Source of the DNA: JACQFZ01 sp045810625
Lineage (GTDB): Bacteria > Pseudomonadota > Gammaproteobacteria > Acidiferrobacterales > Sulfurifustaceae
DNA length: 64,000 nt
NCBI GenBank assembly: GCA_045810625.1
Contig: JBJMVQ010000049.1
Span: 75,102 to 139,101 of the forward strand
Direction: 5' to 3'
In this document: in pieces, positions 34,565 through 43,150 of the stretch
Numbering within the stretch: the stretch's first letter is position 1
Layout: each line of letters opens with the position of its first letter
The notes under the pieces: generated by a model
Told to the model about the DNA's origin: nothing
Databases searched by the model: none
What the model saw: the letters and a program-made list of their open reading frames with translations, nothing else
Position numbers and translations under genes: made by a program

Positions 34565-35050
34565 CTAGCCGGCATACGCCTTTTTCAGGGTCGCTATATC
34601 GATCTTGACCATCTTGAGCATGGCTTCCATGGCGCGCGACGCCTTGGCGGTGTCCTTGTCGACGAGCATCTCCTTGAGCGCGACGGGGACGACCTGCCAC
34701 GACAAGCCGTATTTGTCCGTCAGCCAGCCGCATTGCACCGGCTTGCCACCGCCTTGCAGGAGCTTCTCCCAGTAGTAGTCCACTTCCTGCTGATCCTTGC
34801 AGTCGATCTGCAGGGAAATCGCTTCGGTGAAATGGAACGCCGGACCGCCGTTGAGTGCCACGAACGTCGTGCCGTCGAGCTCGAACGCCACGGTCATCAC
34901 CGCGCCTGGTTTTCCACCGTGGATTTCTTGGCCCGCTTCCGTGTAGCGGGCGATGTCGAGAATTTTCGAGCTTTTAAAAATGCTCGTATAGAACTTGGCC
35001 GCCTCTTCGGCCTGGTTGTCGAACCACAGACAGGGCGAAATCTTTTGCAT
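34565..35050 (-). CDS. VOC-fold protein (PhnB-like)
   Basis: A 161-residue glyoxalase/dioxygenase-fold protein of the PhnB-like (3-demethylubiquinone-like) type: ISPCLWFDNQAEEAAKFYTS, FELDGTTFVALNGGP, DCKDQQEVDYYWEKL and DKYGLSWQVVP. The ribosome site AAGGAG is only 1 base before the ATG at 35056 but 7 bases before that at 35050, so I take 35050. Function of this subgroup is unknown; metal binding is possible. Monocistronic. Confidence 0.85.
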   Translation of the reverse strand: MQKISPCLWFDNQAEEAAKFYTSIFKSSKILDIARYTEAGQEIHGGKPGAVMTVAFELDGTTFVALNGGPAFHFTEAISLQIDCKDQQEVDYYWEKLLQGGGKPVQCGWLTDKYGLSWQVVPVALKEMLVDKDTAKASRAMEAMLKMVKIDIATLKKAYAG

Positions 35051-35159
35051 CGTCATTCTCCTTAATGCGGGTGGATAAAGGTGTTTGACCCAAGGACGAT
35101 TGGCAACCGCGCGGCCCGACAGCGCGCGCCGGTGGAGACCCGTTTCGACACGCCAACGC

Positions 35160-35408
35160 TCAGGTTTGCTGCGTTAAAACCCTATTGGCTTCGGCGGAAA
35201 GGACCGGAAAACGTGCTTCAAGATCGAGGGTCACGTCGGCGATATCGTGAAGAACGGTAAGCTCGCGCCCGCGGCAGACGCGCAGCTGCACGTCGTGCTC
35301 GGAAACATCCCGCAAGGAACGGAGGCGCTGAGGCGCCACGAGCAGATTTACGGCGACCAGCGCTAGGACGACGACGTAGCGAAACAGATGCAGGTAGAAG
35401 CGGCGCAA
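35160..35408 (-). pseudogene. Possible remnant of a 2TM-domain protein
   Basis: The reverse frame reads LRRFYLHLFRYVVVLALVAV then NLLVAP, like the first helix of small 2TM-domain proteins. Upstream the same frame gives REIENAGSRG after an in-frame TAG, and downstream the sequence is no longer membrane-like. No good start. A forward frame over the same bases (VGDIVKNGKLAPAADAQLHV) also looks protein-like but has no start. Low certainty. Confidence 0.3.
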
Positions 35409-35585
35409 CCCGCGCGAACCAGCATTTTCAATCTCCCGTTGCTACGACCGCGCCAAGATTCGCATAGAGTACGGGAGCCGCCCACGACAGCAAGCCGACA
35501 GCAGCACGACAAGAGCCGGCCAGTTCGACAGGCTGCTAGGGCACGCCGCCACTTTAAAGGCGTCGGTGCGGCGGTTCGCGGCGAA

Positions 35586-36224
35586 TTGCATGGCGGCGTT
35601 TTCATCTTGTGGGATCGCTGCTTCGGCACGTTCAAAGACGAGCGTCCCGATGCCCCGTGCGTCTACGGCATCACCACCGGCTTGAAAAGTTTCAATCCGT
35701 TGTGGGCGAACGTTCACTTTTGGATCGATACGTGGCGATTCGCGTGGCGCACGCGGCGTTGGGCCGACAAAATTAAAATCTGGCTCATGCCGCCCGGCTG
35801 GTATCCCGCCGATGTCGATCCGCAGCAGACGAAGGACTGGCGCTATCCAAAGTTCGATCCGCCGGTGACCGCGTTCGCCCGCGGTTACAACTTCGTGCAG
35901 TTGTGGCTGGTGACGGGAGGATCGCTGTGGCTGCTCAAGGCGCAGAGCCAATTGCCGGTCGCATTCGTGCTGTCGGCGTTCGTCTGGATCTGCTTTTCGC
36001 TCTACGTGCAGGGCGCGTGGCTCGAAGCACGCGCGTACGCGAGACGTCTCGAAGGGTTGCGCATCGCCGCGGGTGCCGCGCTCGCGGTCGCGATGCAATG
36101 GCTCTGGCCGGAGACGCTGAGCCCGTTCGCGTTGCTGGTCGGCGGTTACTGCGTCGCGAGCGCAGTGGCCGTTGGCGTCGAACGCCTGTTCCCCGCAAAC
36201 CACGTTCAGGTCAAAGAAGCGTAG
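35586..36224 (+). pseudogene. 5'-truncated sterol desaturase/fatty acid hydroxylase
   Basis: About 212 codons match the C-terminal part of sterol desaturase-family proteins: HGGVFILWDRCFGTF (usually NYGGxLxxWDRLFGTF), ACVYGI-type strand, LKSFNPLWANV, and a membrane tail with several helices. The N-terminal half with the catalytic His clusters (HDxxHH, HxxHH) is missing. Sequence before about 35580 in this frame does not resemble the family, and there is no credible start (TTG at 35586 at best). The gene cannot be a working hydroxylase. Confidence 0.65.
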
Positions 36225-36516
36225 CGCTCCACACCGGTCAACGCACCCCTCATCAAAGTTTCCACTTGCCGGCGCTTCGGCGCGCGCGTGGTATTGGGGG
36301 GTGAGTTCTTCGACGACGCTCGCCGGCAGGCGAAGTTTCGCTTCCTCCACGCCTGCCGCTGAGGAACGGATCGGATGCGATCAATTCGGCCGCGCCCTTA
36401 AGTCGCACGCGCGAAATATGAGGTGCGCGAGCGCGAATCAACGCAGAAGCAAAGGTGAATCCCCGAACGGTAACAACGTAGACGCTACCGTTATTGGCGG
36501 GGAAAGACGCGTGCGG

Positions 36517-38193
36517 TTAGCGTGGCCCGTCAGTGCGCTGCACGCGAGTGTTCCACACGAGAAGCACGCCGCTCCGATAAGGTTGCGCGAATTCGGGCGA
36601 TTGCGCGGTGAAACCCTGCGCGGGCGATCGGTAAGGTTCCACCGCTTCCGGTGCATACGAAATGATGTGTGCATCTGGGTGTACCGCTATCCAGCTCTCG
36701 ATTTCGTTTTCTTTGAGAACGTCGATCGGATGGCGTAGTCGTCCCAGAAAATTTAACTCGCCGTGGTACGAACCGACGTGACCGATCGCCGCGCCGGAGC
36801 GCTCGAGCCCGGCGAGATAAGTAGCGACCGGGCGCAAATCGTTGGTCGGTTCGAGTGTGCGGGCGGTGGTCGCGAGCAGTGTCGCGACGACGGCCACGGT
36901 GGCGAGCGCGAGGCGGCGGGCACCGTGCACCGGGTCTCGAGGCGGGACGAGTAGGGCGATTCCGATGGCGGCGAGGAGCAAGGCCGGCAGCCAGGGCAGC
37001 GGCGGTGCGAGCGGAACCGTGAACCCTTTGAACGCGGCGATGGCCGAGACGACCGCGAGCGCGAGGATGGCGACCGCGGGCGGGAGCATGTGTCGCGTTC
37101 CCACGTGCGGCGAATGAGCGTGAAGGCTGAATGCAGCGAGTAAAGCAAATCCCGGGAAGAGCGGAAGGAGGTAGTGAGGCTGCTTACCGCTCAGCAGCGA
37201 CAACACGACGAAGGGAGGCACGATCCACGCGAGCAGCAGCCGAACGCCCGCGTTTACCGGGACGCGCCGCAGCGCTGCCCAAACCGTCGGCCAAATCGTC
37301 CAGGGAAACAGCAGCACCGGCAGAAGCGCGAGATACCACCACCACGCGCGCGCGTGCGAGAACGAGGCGACGGCCCGGCCGGCCGTTTGACGCCAGAAGA
37401 TCGCGTCGCGATACGCGGGACCGCCCGCCCATGCCGCCCACCCTGCCCAGACGAGAGCTGCCGCGCCGCCGCCCAGCATCGCGAGACCGACGCCGACGTA
37501 CCAATCGCGACGCGGTTTGTGCGGCATCCACCATCGCGCGGCGAGCGCGACCGGCAGCGTACAGATAAGAACGAAAGGGCCTTTCGCAAGGAGGCCGAGC
37601 GCGAGCGCCGCGCCGAAGCCCGCGAAGCCGTGCGCCGTATCGCCGCGTGCGGCCGCGAGCAGTCCCAACAGCGCGAGCAGCGTGAAACCAACCACCAACA
37701 TGTCGAAGAAGACGAATGTCATGAACGCGGCCCAGAAGAGCGTGCCGAAGAGGATCCAGCACGCCGTTGTCGCGATTTCGCGCTGTTGCGGCCAGAGGCG
37801 CCGCGCGAGCTGCGCGCTGAGCGCGACGCTTCCCAAGGCGAACAACGGTGGGACGAGGCGCGGCCACCACTCGCTGACGCCGAAAACGGCCCAGCCGAGA
37901 TGGATGATCCAGAAGAGAAGGGGCGGTTTGTCGCTGTACGGTGCGCCGTTCAGGTAGGGAACGAGGTAATCCCCTCGGACCCACATCTCCCACGCGACGG
38001 CAAGGTAGCGCGTTTCATCCGGAGGCCACGGCGCGCGCAGGTAAATCGCGCCGAGGCTCAGTATCGCCCACAGGATGGCGAGCGGCGGGAGCCAGCCGCT
38101 GTACCCGTTTATCGCCCGGCGTGATGCAGGACGCGCGCGGAACGCGCCGTGTGCTCCGGTTTGTGTGCGCGCCAATATCGACCGTACAGCCAT
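36517..38193 (-). CDS. ArnT-like glycosyltransferase (GT83, PMT fold)
   Basis: A 558-residue inner-membrane glycosyltransferase. It has the DETRY acceptor-side motif near residue 59 (APWPPDETRYLAVAWEMW), YSDKPPLLFWII, about a dozen hydrophobic helices, and a soluble C-terminal domain (PVATYLAGLERSGAAIGHVG). ArnT-type enzymes move a sugar from an undecaprenyl phosphate carrier to lipid A or another envelope lipid. Its start overlaps the end of the VTT gene by 85 bases, so the genes are coupled. The natural donor sugar cannot be told from sequence. Confidence 0.88.
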   Translation of the reverse strand: MAVRSILARTQTGAHGAFRARPASRRAINGYSGWLPPLAILWAILSLGAIYLRAPWPPDETRYLAVAWEMWVRGDYLVPYLNGAPYSDKPPLLFWIIHLGWAVFGVSEWWPRLVPPLFALGSVALSAQLARRLWPQQREIATTACWILFGTLFWAAFMTFVFFDMLVVGFTLLALLGLLAAARGDTAHGFAGFGAALALGLLAKGPFVLICTLPVALAARWWMPHKPRRDWYVGVGLAMLGGGAAALVWAGWAAWAGGPAYRDAIFWRQTAGRAVASFSHARAWWWYLALLPVLLFPWTIWPTVWAALRRVPVNAGVRLLLAWIVPPFVVLSLLSGKQPHYLLPLFPGFALLAAFSLHAHSPHVGTRHMLPPAVAILALAVVSAIAAFKGFTVPLAPPLPWLPALLLAAIGIALLVPPRDPVHGARRLALATVAVVATLLATTARTLEPTNDLRPVATYLAGLERSGAAIGHVGSYHGELNFLGRLRHPIDVLKENEIESWIAVHPDAHIISYAPEAVEPYRSPAQGFTAQSPEFAQPYRSGVLLVWNTRVQRTDGPR

Positions 38194-38828
38194 ACGCCGA
38201 GAGCTCCCGAGATCACGAACAGTGCCGCACCGAGACCGATACGAACCAGCGGATCGATGCCGATGCCGCTCCCCGCCAGCGCGAAGACGATCGTTTGCGG
38301 CGCGTAACCGATGACCGAGCCGAGGAAGAACGGCAACGCGCGTATGCGGCTCACGCCCGCCGCGACGTTGACGGCGAGGTTGTTGCCGACCGGAAGCAGG
38401 CGAATGAACAATGCCAGCCAGAACGGATCGCCGTGCGTGGCTTCATCGAAACGCCGCATGCCGTCGGCGAAGCGCGCGCGAATCGCGCGGCCGGCGAGCA
38501 GCCGTGCGTAATAAAAAGAAACGACTGCGCCGATGACGGTGGCGAGCAGCGCCAACGCGGCGCCGAGCGCGAGCCCGAACGCGTAGCCGCCGAGAAAAGA
38601 AAGCGTTTGACGCGGGGCGCCGAGCGCGACGCACAGCGCAGCGACGCCGACGAACATCACCTCACCGTTCAATCCATTTCCGCGAATGCGGTTGTCGATC
38701 CAGCTCTGGTCGATACCGGCGGCCGCGAGCGCCCAGTCGAACGCGTAGCCGATCGCGACCAAAGCCGCCAGCAACGCAAGTCCGCGCAGCCAAGACCACC
38801 GGTTCATCGGTTGTGCGCGGTTTTCCAC
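38109..38828 (-). CDS. VTT-domain membrane protein (TVP38/TMEM64, DedA superfamily)
   Basis: A 239-residue membrane protein with the VTT core: FLGGYAFGLALGAALALLAT, FADGMRRFDEATHGDPFWLA, FIRLLPVGNNLAVNVAAGVS and FFLGSVIGYAPQTIVFALAG. DedA/VTT proteins have been linked to recycling of undecaprenyl phosphate across the membrane. The coupled ArnT-like enzyme uses that carrier, which makes a shared role sensible (inference). Start is GTG 38828; ATG 38807 (MNRWSW) is an alternative. Confidence 0.88.
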   Translation of the reverse strand: MENRAQPMNRWSWLRGLALLAALVAIGYAFDWALAAAGIDQSWIDNRIRGNGLNGEVMFVGVAALCVALGAPRQTLSFLGGYAFGLALGAALALLATVIGAVVSFYYARLLAGRAIRARFADGMRRFDEATHGDPFWLALFIRLLPVGNNLAVNVAAGVSRIRALPFFLGSVIGYAPQTIVFALAGSGIGIDPLVRIGLGAALFVISGALGVWLYGRYWRAHKPEHTARSARVLHHAGR

Positions 38829-39675
38829 GCGATCGATTCTTTGGCCGGACGTCCTTGGGCCCGGACGAGTGCGGGGAGTAAACGGTGCATAGGTGCGAAG
38901 TGGTGGCGCGAGTAATCAGGACGGAGGAGCGTAGCGCGCGCACATCGTGTGGGCTATCGGTAAAAGGCCGCGCTTGGGACGCCCGTGCGCGCGACGCTCG
39001 GTCGGCGTCGGTTCGGTCTAACCGTCATCGCAGTCAGTCATGGCCTCGGAGAAATCGTGGCTGCTCCCGCTCGTCGTTGTCGGTCGCGAGGCTCGTGCAC
39101 AATTCGCGTAGCATGATCGATCGAGTCAGCGTTTGAAAAAGAACGACGCGAGGAGCAGCGCGAACACCGCCATTCCGCACAGGAGCCGCCCCCGCTCGAC
39201 CCCTCTGGTTCTAAGAGAATCGAGAACGTGACATTACGATCTACGGCTGCGGAGCGTCGAAGGATGCGAGCAACGTCCTCGTGCATCAACGCCTCGATCT
39301 CGCGAAACCGAAGTCATCCCGCCGAACGCCGCTCGCTCCCGCGCATCGTTATCTCCGGTCGGTGCGCGCGCTTCGCGTTCGACCATTGCCCGATGACGAC
39401 ACGTTGGTCGCTCTTCAGCGATGACCTGTTACCCGAACGATGTTCCCGACTGGTCGTACGCCGCTTCACCCCACCGAACCAGGTCGGTACCGCCGGGTTG
39501 CTCGTTCCGAACGTTCATCGAGAAAAATCGACCGCCGAGTGTCGGCGCGCTTTGCGCCGGCATTTTGACGCGCTGTTTCGGGCGGATCTCCGCAAAGCCC
39601 TTGTACGGCATGACCCTTGCTACTAATAGTTATTAAGAACTACCCGAAGCGTCTCAAAACGGGGCGGGCCATAAC
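38829..39675. other. Long intergenic region with possible fragments
   Basis: About 850 bases with no complete recognised gene. A reverse frame ending at TGA 39126 reads RGVERGRLLCGMAVFALLLA then SFFFKR, like a single C-terminal membrane helix, after a stop about 40 codons upstream. A small reverse ORF at 39429-39611 is listed separately. The last 60 bases hold the presumed promoter of the chemoreceptor gene. Confidence 0.35.
39429..39611 (-). CDS. Small hypothetical ORF
   Basis: A 60-codon frame with host-like third-position GC, reading MPYKGFAEIRPKQRVKMPAQ to AAYDQSGTSFG. A weak AAGGG lies about 4 bases before the ATG. I do not recognise it, and it could be a chance ORF. Confidence 0.25.
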   Translation of the reverse strand: MPYKGFAEIRPKQRVKMPAQSAPTLGGRFFSMNVRNEQPGGTDLVRWGEAAYDQSGTSFG

Positions 39676-42153
39676 TTGAAATCGTTTTACAAGCTGGCGT
39701 TCGCGCTGTTCAAGCGCACCCGCATGTTGACGAACTACGTCCTGATCAGCATGACGTTGCTGATCGCGCAGCTCGGCGCCGCGGTGCTTTTCCTCGCCCT
39801 GAACCAGGACACGTCGCAGAGACCGACGACGCTCGTGCTGGCGGGCTGCGCGCTGTTCCTGTGCGGGCTCTACATGTCCTGGTCGGGAGGGCTTGGCCAT
39901 CAGCGATCGCTCTCCGCGCTCGCACGTTTGCTCGATCGTTTCGCCAGCGGTGACCTGTCGTTGCACTTCCTTCCCGGATGGGGCACTGCGAGCGAAGGCC
40001 AACGCGTCTGGAACGCGCTCAACAAAATGAACAAAGAGTTTCCCGCGATCGTTCGACAGGTCCGGGCGAGCGCGGAAATGATCGCGAGGGGCTCGGGCGA
40101 GATCGCCGGCGGCTACGCCGATCTTTCGAAGCGTACCGACGAGCAGGCGTCGACGCTCGTGGAAACCGCCGCAAGCATGGAGCAGCTGTCGGCGACGGTG
40201 ACGCAAAATGCCGCCAATTGCCGCGAGGCGAATGCCGCGGTGGAGAAGGTGGGGACGGCCGCCGAAGAAGCGTCCCGCGCGATGCAGCAGGTGACGAGCA
40301 CCATGGCGCGCATCGCGGCGAGCACGAAGAAGATGAAAGAGTTCCTCGGCATCGTCGAAGGCATTGCGTTTCAAACGAACATCTTGGCGCTGAACGCCGC
40401 GGTCGAGGCGGCCCGCGCCGGCGAACAAGGACGCGGTTTCGCCGTCGTCGCGGCCGAAGTCCGCGCCCTGGCGGAACACAGCGCCGAGGCGACGACGCAA
40501 ATCAAAGCGCTCATCAACGCCTCGGCCGGCAAGGTGAACGACGGCACGGCATTGGTCGCAAAGGCGGAGCAAGCCGTGGAGCGCGCCGTCGCGGGAATAC
40601 GCAAAGCGGTGGACCTGATCGCCTCGGTTGCGGCCGCGTCCCAAGAACAAAGCGCGGGCGTGCTCCAGATCGAAAAAGCGCTGACGCAGCTCGATGCGGT
40701 CACACAACAAAACGCCGCGCTCGTTCAGGAGGGCGCCGCCGCTTCGGCGTCTTTCGAAGAGGAGTCGCGCCGGCTGGTGGAGTCGGCCGGCGTGTTTCAA
40801 TTGCAGGAGGCGATCACGCCGGACCATGCGCTTACGATCGGCAGCGCGCAGACGGTCGTACGTAACTTCAATCTGGGACCGATCGAGCGTTACTTTATTA
40901 TGCCGTCCACGGCGGTGAGCTCTCATATGAGCTATGTCACCAAGTCCGTGGTCTTTGGCGTGCCGTTCCTGGGCGGACCGGCGTTGACATTCATCGCGGC
41001 GCTCCTGGCGGCGCACTCGAGCGCGTCCGGAGCAGCTCCGTCATGGTTCGCGACTACCGCCCTTTCAGCGATCATCGTGGCCGCCAGTCTTGCAGGAGGA
41101 TACCTGTATTTCGGATTGACCGAGTGGCAGAAGATCAGTGCGACCTTCATGGAACGCGTTTGTACGAAATTGGCGACCGGCGACCTCACGTGGACGGTGA
41201 AAGTGAGCACGTCCGCGGAAGCGGCGCGTCAGGAAGGCTTCATCGTCAATCGCGCTCTCGCGAACATCAACAAGAACTTCAGCAACATTGTGCGTCAGGT
41301 GCGTGCGAGCGCCGACGGCATCGTGAACGGCGCCCGCTCGATCGTGCAGGGCCACAACAACTTGTCGCAGCGAACGGAAGAACAGGCGTCGACGCTCGAA
41401 GAGACGGCCGCGAGCATGGAAGAGCTGTCCGCGACCGTGAAGCAGAACGCGGAGCATTGCCGTGAGGCGAGCAGCGCGATCGAAGAGGTGGGCGCGCGCG
41501 CCCAGGAAGCGGCGCAGACGATGCAGGACATGACGCGCACGATGGCCGGCATCGAGGAGAGCGCCAAGCGCATGGCGCAGTTCGTCGACGGTATCGAGAG
41601 CATCGCATTTCAAACCAATCTGCTCGCGCTGAACGCGGCGGTCGAAGCGGCGCGTGCCGGCGAACAGGGTCGCGGTTTTGCCGTCGTTGCCGCCGAAGTG
41701 CGCGCGCTCGCGCAGCGCAGCGCCGGCGCGACGGTCGAGATCAAGGCGTTGATCGCGGAATCCGCCGCGCAAGTGAGCGAAGGCACGGCGCTGGTCGCGC
41801 AAGCCGAACAAACCGTCGTGGCCGCCGCCGCGGGAATACAGCAGGTGGTGGAGTTGATCGGTCAGACGGCGGCGGCGTCGTCCGAGCAAAACGCCGGCAC
41901 GCAGATGATCGCGAAAGCGTTGAGCCAGCTCGACAGCGTGACGCAGCAGAACGCAGCGCTCGTCGAAGAAGGCTCGGCTATCGCTGCCTCGTTCGAACAG
42001 GAAGCGCTTCGGCTGGGCGAGTTGGTCGGACTATTCAAGGTGTCCGAGTCGGATGGCGGGTCCGAGCGCACCCGACATTCCAATGCGGCCGTAGCGGCAA
42101 CGTCGGCGCTCGCGCGCGGCGGCGAGATCAAGCCGCTTCGCTTGGTGTCGTAA
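39676..42153 (+). CDS. Double methyl-accepting chemotaxis protein (tandem MCP modules)
   Basis: An 825-residue chemoreceptor made of two similar halves. Each half has a hydrophobic hairpin (about 18-72 and 430-482), a HAMP-like stretch (RFASGDLS; KLATGDLTWTV), and a full cytoplasmic signalling domain whose hairpin tip reads IAFQTN(I/L)LALNAAVEAAR then AGEQGRGFAVVAAEVRAL (near residues 228-270 and 641-683). Neither half has a periplasmic sensor domain, so input may be cytoplasmic, membrane or redox state. The start is TTG 39676; ATG 39724 would lose part of the first helix lead-in. One polypeptide could place two CheA-contacting tips in an array. Confidence 0.88.
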   Translation: MKSFYKLAFALFKRTRMLTNYVLISMTLLIAQLGAAVLFLALNQDTSQRPTTLVLAGCALFLCGLYMSWSGGLGHQRSLSALARLLDRFASGDLSLHFLPGWGTASEGQRVWNALNKMNKEFPAIVRQVRASAEMIARGSGEIAGGYADLSKRTDEQASTLVETAASMEQLSATVTQNAANCREANAAVEKVGTAAEEASRAMQQVTSTMARIAASTKKMKEFLGIVEGIAFQTNILALNAAVEAARAGEQGRGFAVVAAEVRALAEHSAEATTQIKALINASAGKVNDGTALVAKAEQAVERAVAGIRKAVDLIASVAAASQEQSAGVLQIEKALTQLDAVTQQNAALVQEGAAASASFEEESRRLVESAGVFQLQEAITPDHALTIGSAQTVVRNFNLGPIERYFIMPSTAVSSHMSYVTKSVVFGVPFLGGPALTFIAALLAAHSSASGAAPSWFATTALSAIIVAASLAGGYLYFGLTEWQKISATFMERVCTKLATGDLTWTVKVSTSAEAARQEGFIVNRALANINKNFSNIVRQVRASADGIVNGARSIVQGHNNLSQRTEEQASTLEETAASMEELSATVKQNAEHCREASSAIEEVGARAQEAAQTMQDMTRTMAGIEESAKRMAQFVDGIESIAFQTNLLALNAAVEAARAGEQGRGFAVVAAEVRALAQRSAGATVEIKALIAESAAQVSEGTALVAQAEQTVVAAAAGIQQVVELIGQTAAASSEQNAGTQMIAKALSQLDSVTQQNAALVEEGSAIAASFEQEALRLGELVGLFKVSESDGGSERTRHSNAAVAATSALARGGEIKPLRLVS

Positions 42154-42448
42154 ATCGGTTTTAACCGTCGCGGTGGCGCGATGCCCTAGATCGCGTGCCC
42201 GCGCCAGACTCGTCCCCGGCCTGCGCGCGACTTTCTTCGCCGTATCTCTCATGCGCCACCGCCTCCCGGTATTGCGCCATTAAATCTCTGGTTGTCCGCT
42301 ACACGCTTTTAGGTGCGTCGTTGAATGCGCGGCGCCGTGACAGTGTCGGGATTTGTGCACGGGTAAATATCCCTAACGCCGCGCGGTGGCGCGAACTTCG
42401 ACGGTGAGCGCGAGTCGCAACGAAAAGCCAACCGACAAGGAGATGATC

Positions 42449-42694
42449 ATGACGAAGGAAATACTCGGCGTTGTTACCATCGTCGCGCTCTTTGGCGCCG
42501 CAGGTTGTGCGAGCAAGGCGGGAAATGTCGCTCTTGGTGCGGGCGCTGCGGGCGCCGCCGGCGCGGCAGCCTACGAGCATCAGAACAGGAAAGACCTCGA
42601 TCAGCTCGACAAAGACTTAGCCGCCGGCAGGATTTCCCAAGAGGAGCACGACCGGCGCGCGAAAGAGATCAAAGACCGCTCCCTCACGAAGTAA
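42449..42694 (+). CDS. Small lipoprotein with SHOCT-like tail
   Basis: An 81-residue protein. AAGGAG at 42437-42442 is 6 bases before ATG 42449 and directly abuts the ATG at 42443, which decides the start. A signal with lipobox (FGAAGC) is followed by a Gly/Ala-rich stretch and a short helix LDQLDKDLAAGRISQEEHDRRAKEI resembling a SHOCT domain. Envelope lipoprotein of unknown role. Confidence 0.7.
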   Translation: MTKEILGVVTIVALFGAAGCASKAGNVALGAGAAGAAGAAAYEHQNRKDLDQLDKDLAAGRISQEEHDRRAKEIKDRSLTK

Positions 42695-43150
42695 AGGCGT
42701 TCGATTCTCCGGAGCCCACTCATCCTCGCCCTCGGAGGCGGTTGCCCTTGGGCGTCGATGAGCGGCCCCGTAATGCACGTTCAAAAAAGCCGATGAGAGC
42801 GGCGACATCGCGCGCGCCAGACGAAGTTTCGGTGTCCGCATGTGGCCACCGCACCGGTAGAGCAAGCGTCGCGGCGAGCATTCGCCTCGGGCCGCGCCGT
42901 TGAGCGCGCGAATGCGAAAATGGGGCGGCTCGGGTAGCGACGTGTTCATCGAGCAGCTCGAGGGGCGGCGCGTCGGTGCGCGCGCGTGTTATTCAGCCGT
43001 CCCAGCACGAATCGCCCCCGCATGCACCATCCTTTCGGATGGGTTGCGGCCGCAATTTCGGCGGATCTAACCGTACGCACCGACGGTTCTACGCTTCAAT
43101 CCACCACGGCGTTGCGACACAATGTGCGCTTCTCAGACCTCTTGCGAACT
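42695..43150. other. Intergenic region before the monooxygenase gene
   Basis: I see no gene here. A short CCATCC/GGATGG hairpin lies near 43023-43037 but has no U-run. Confidence 0.35.

Noticed and set aside
35442..36350. A 302-codon reverse ORF opposite the truncated desaturase
   Set aside because: Mostly antisense of the desaturase fragment. The first 35 residues look mildly protein-like but I cannot support a gene.
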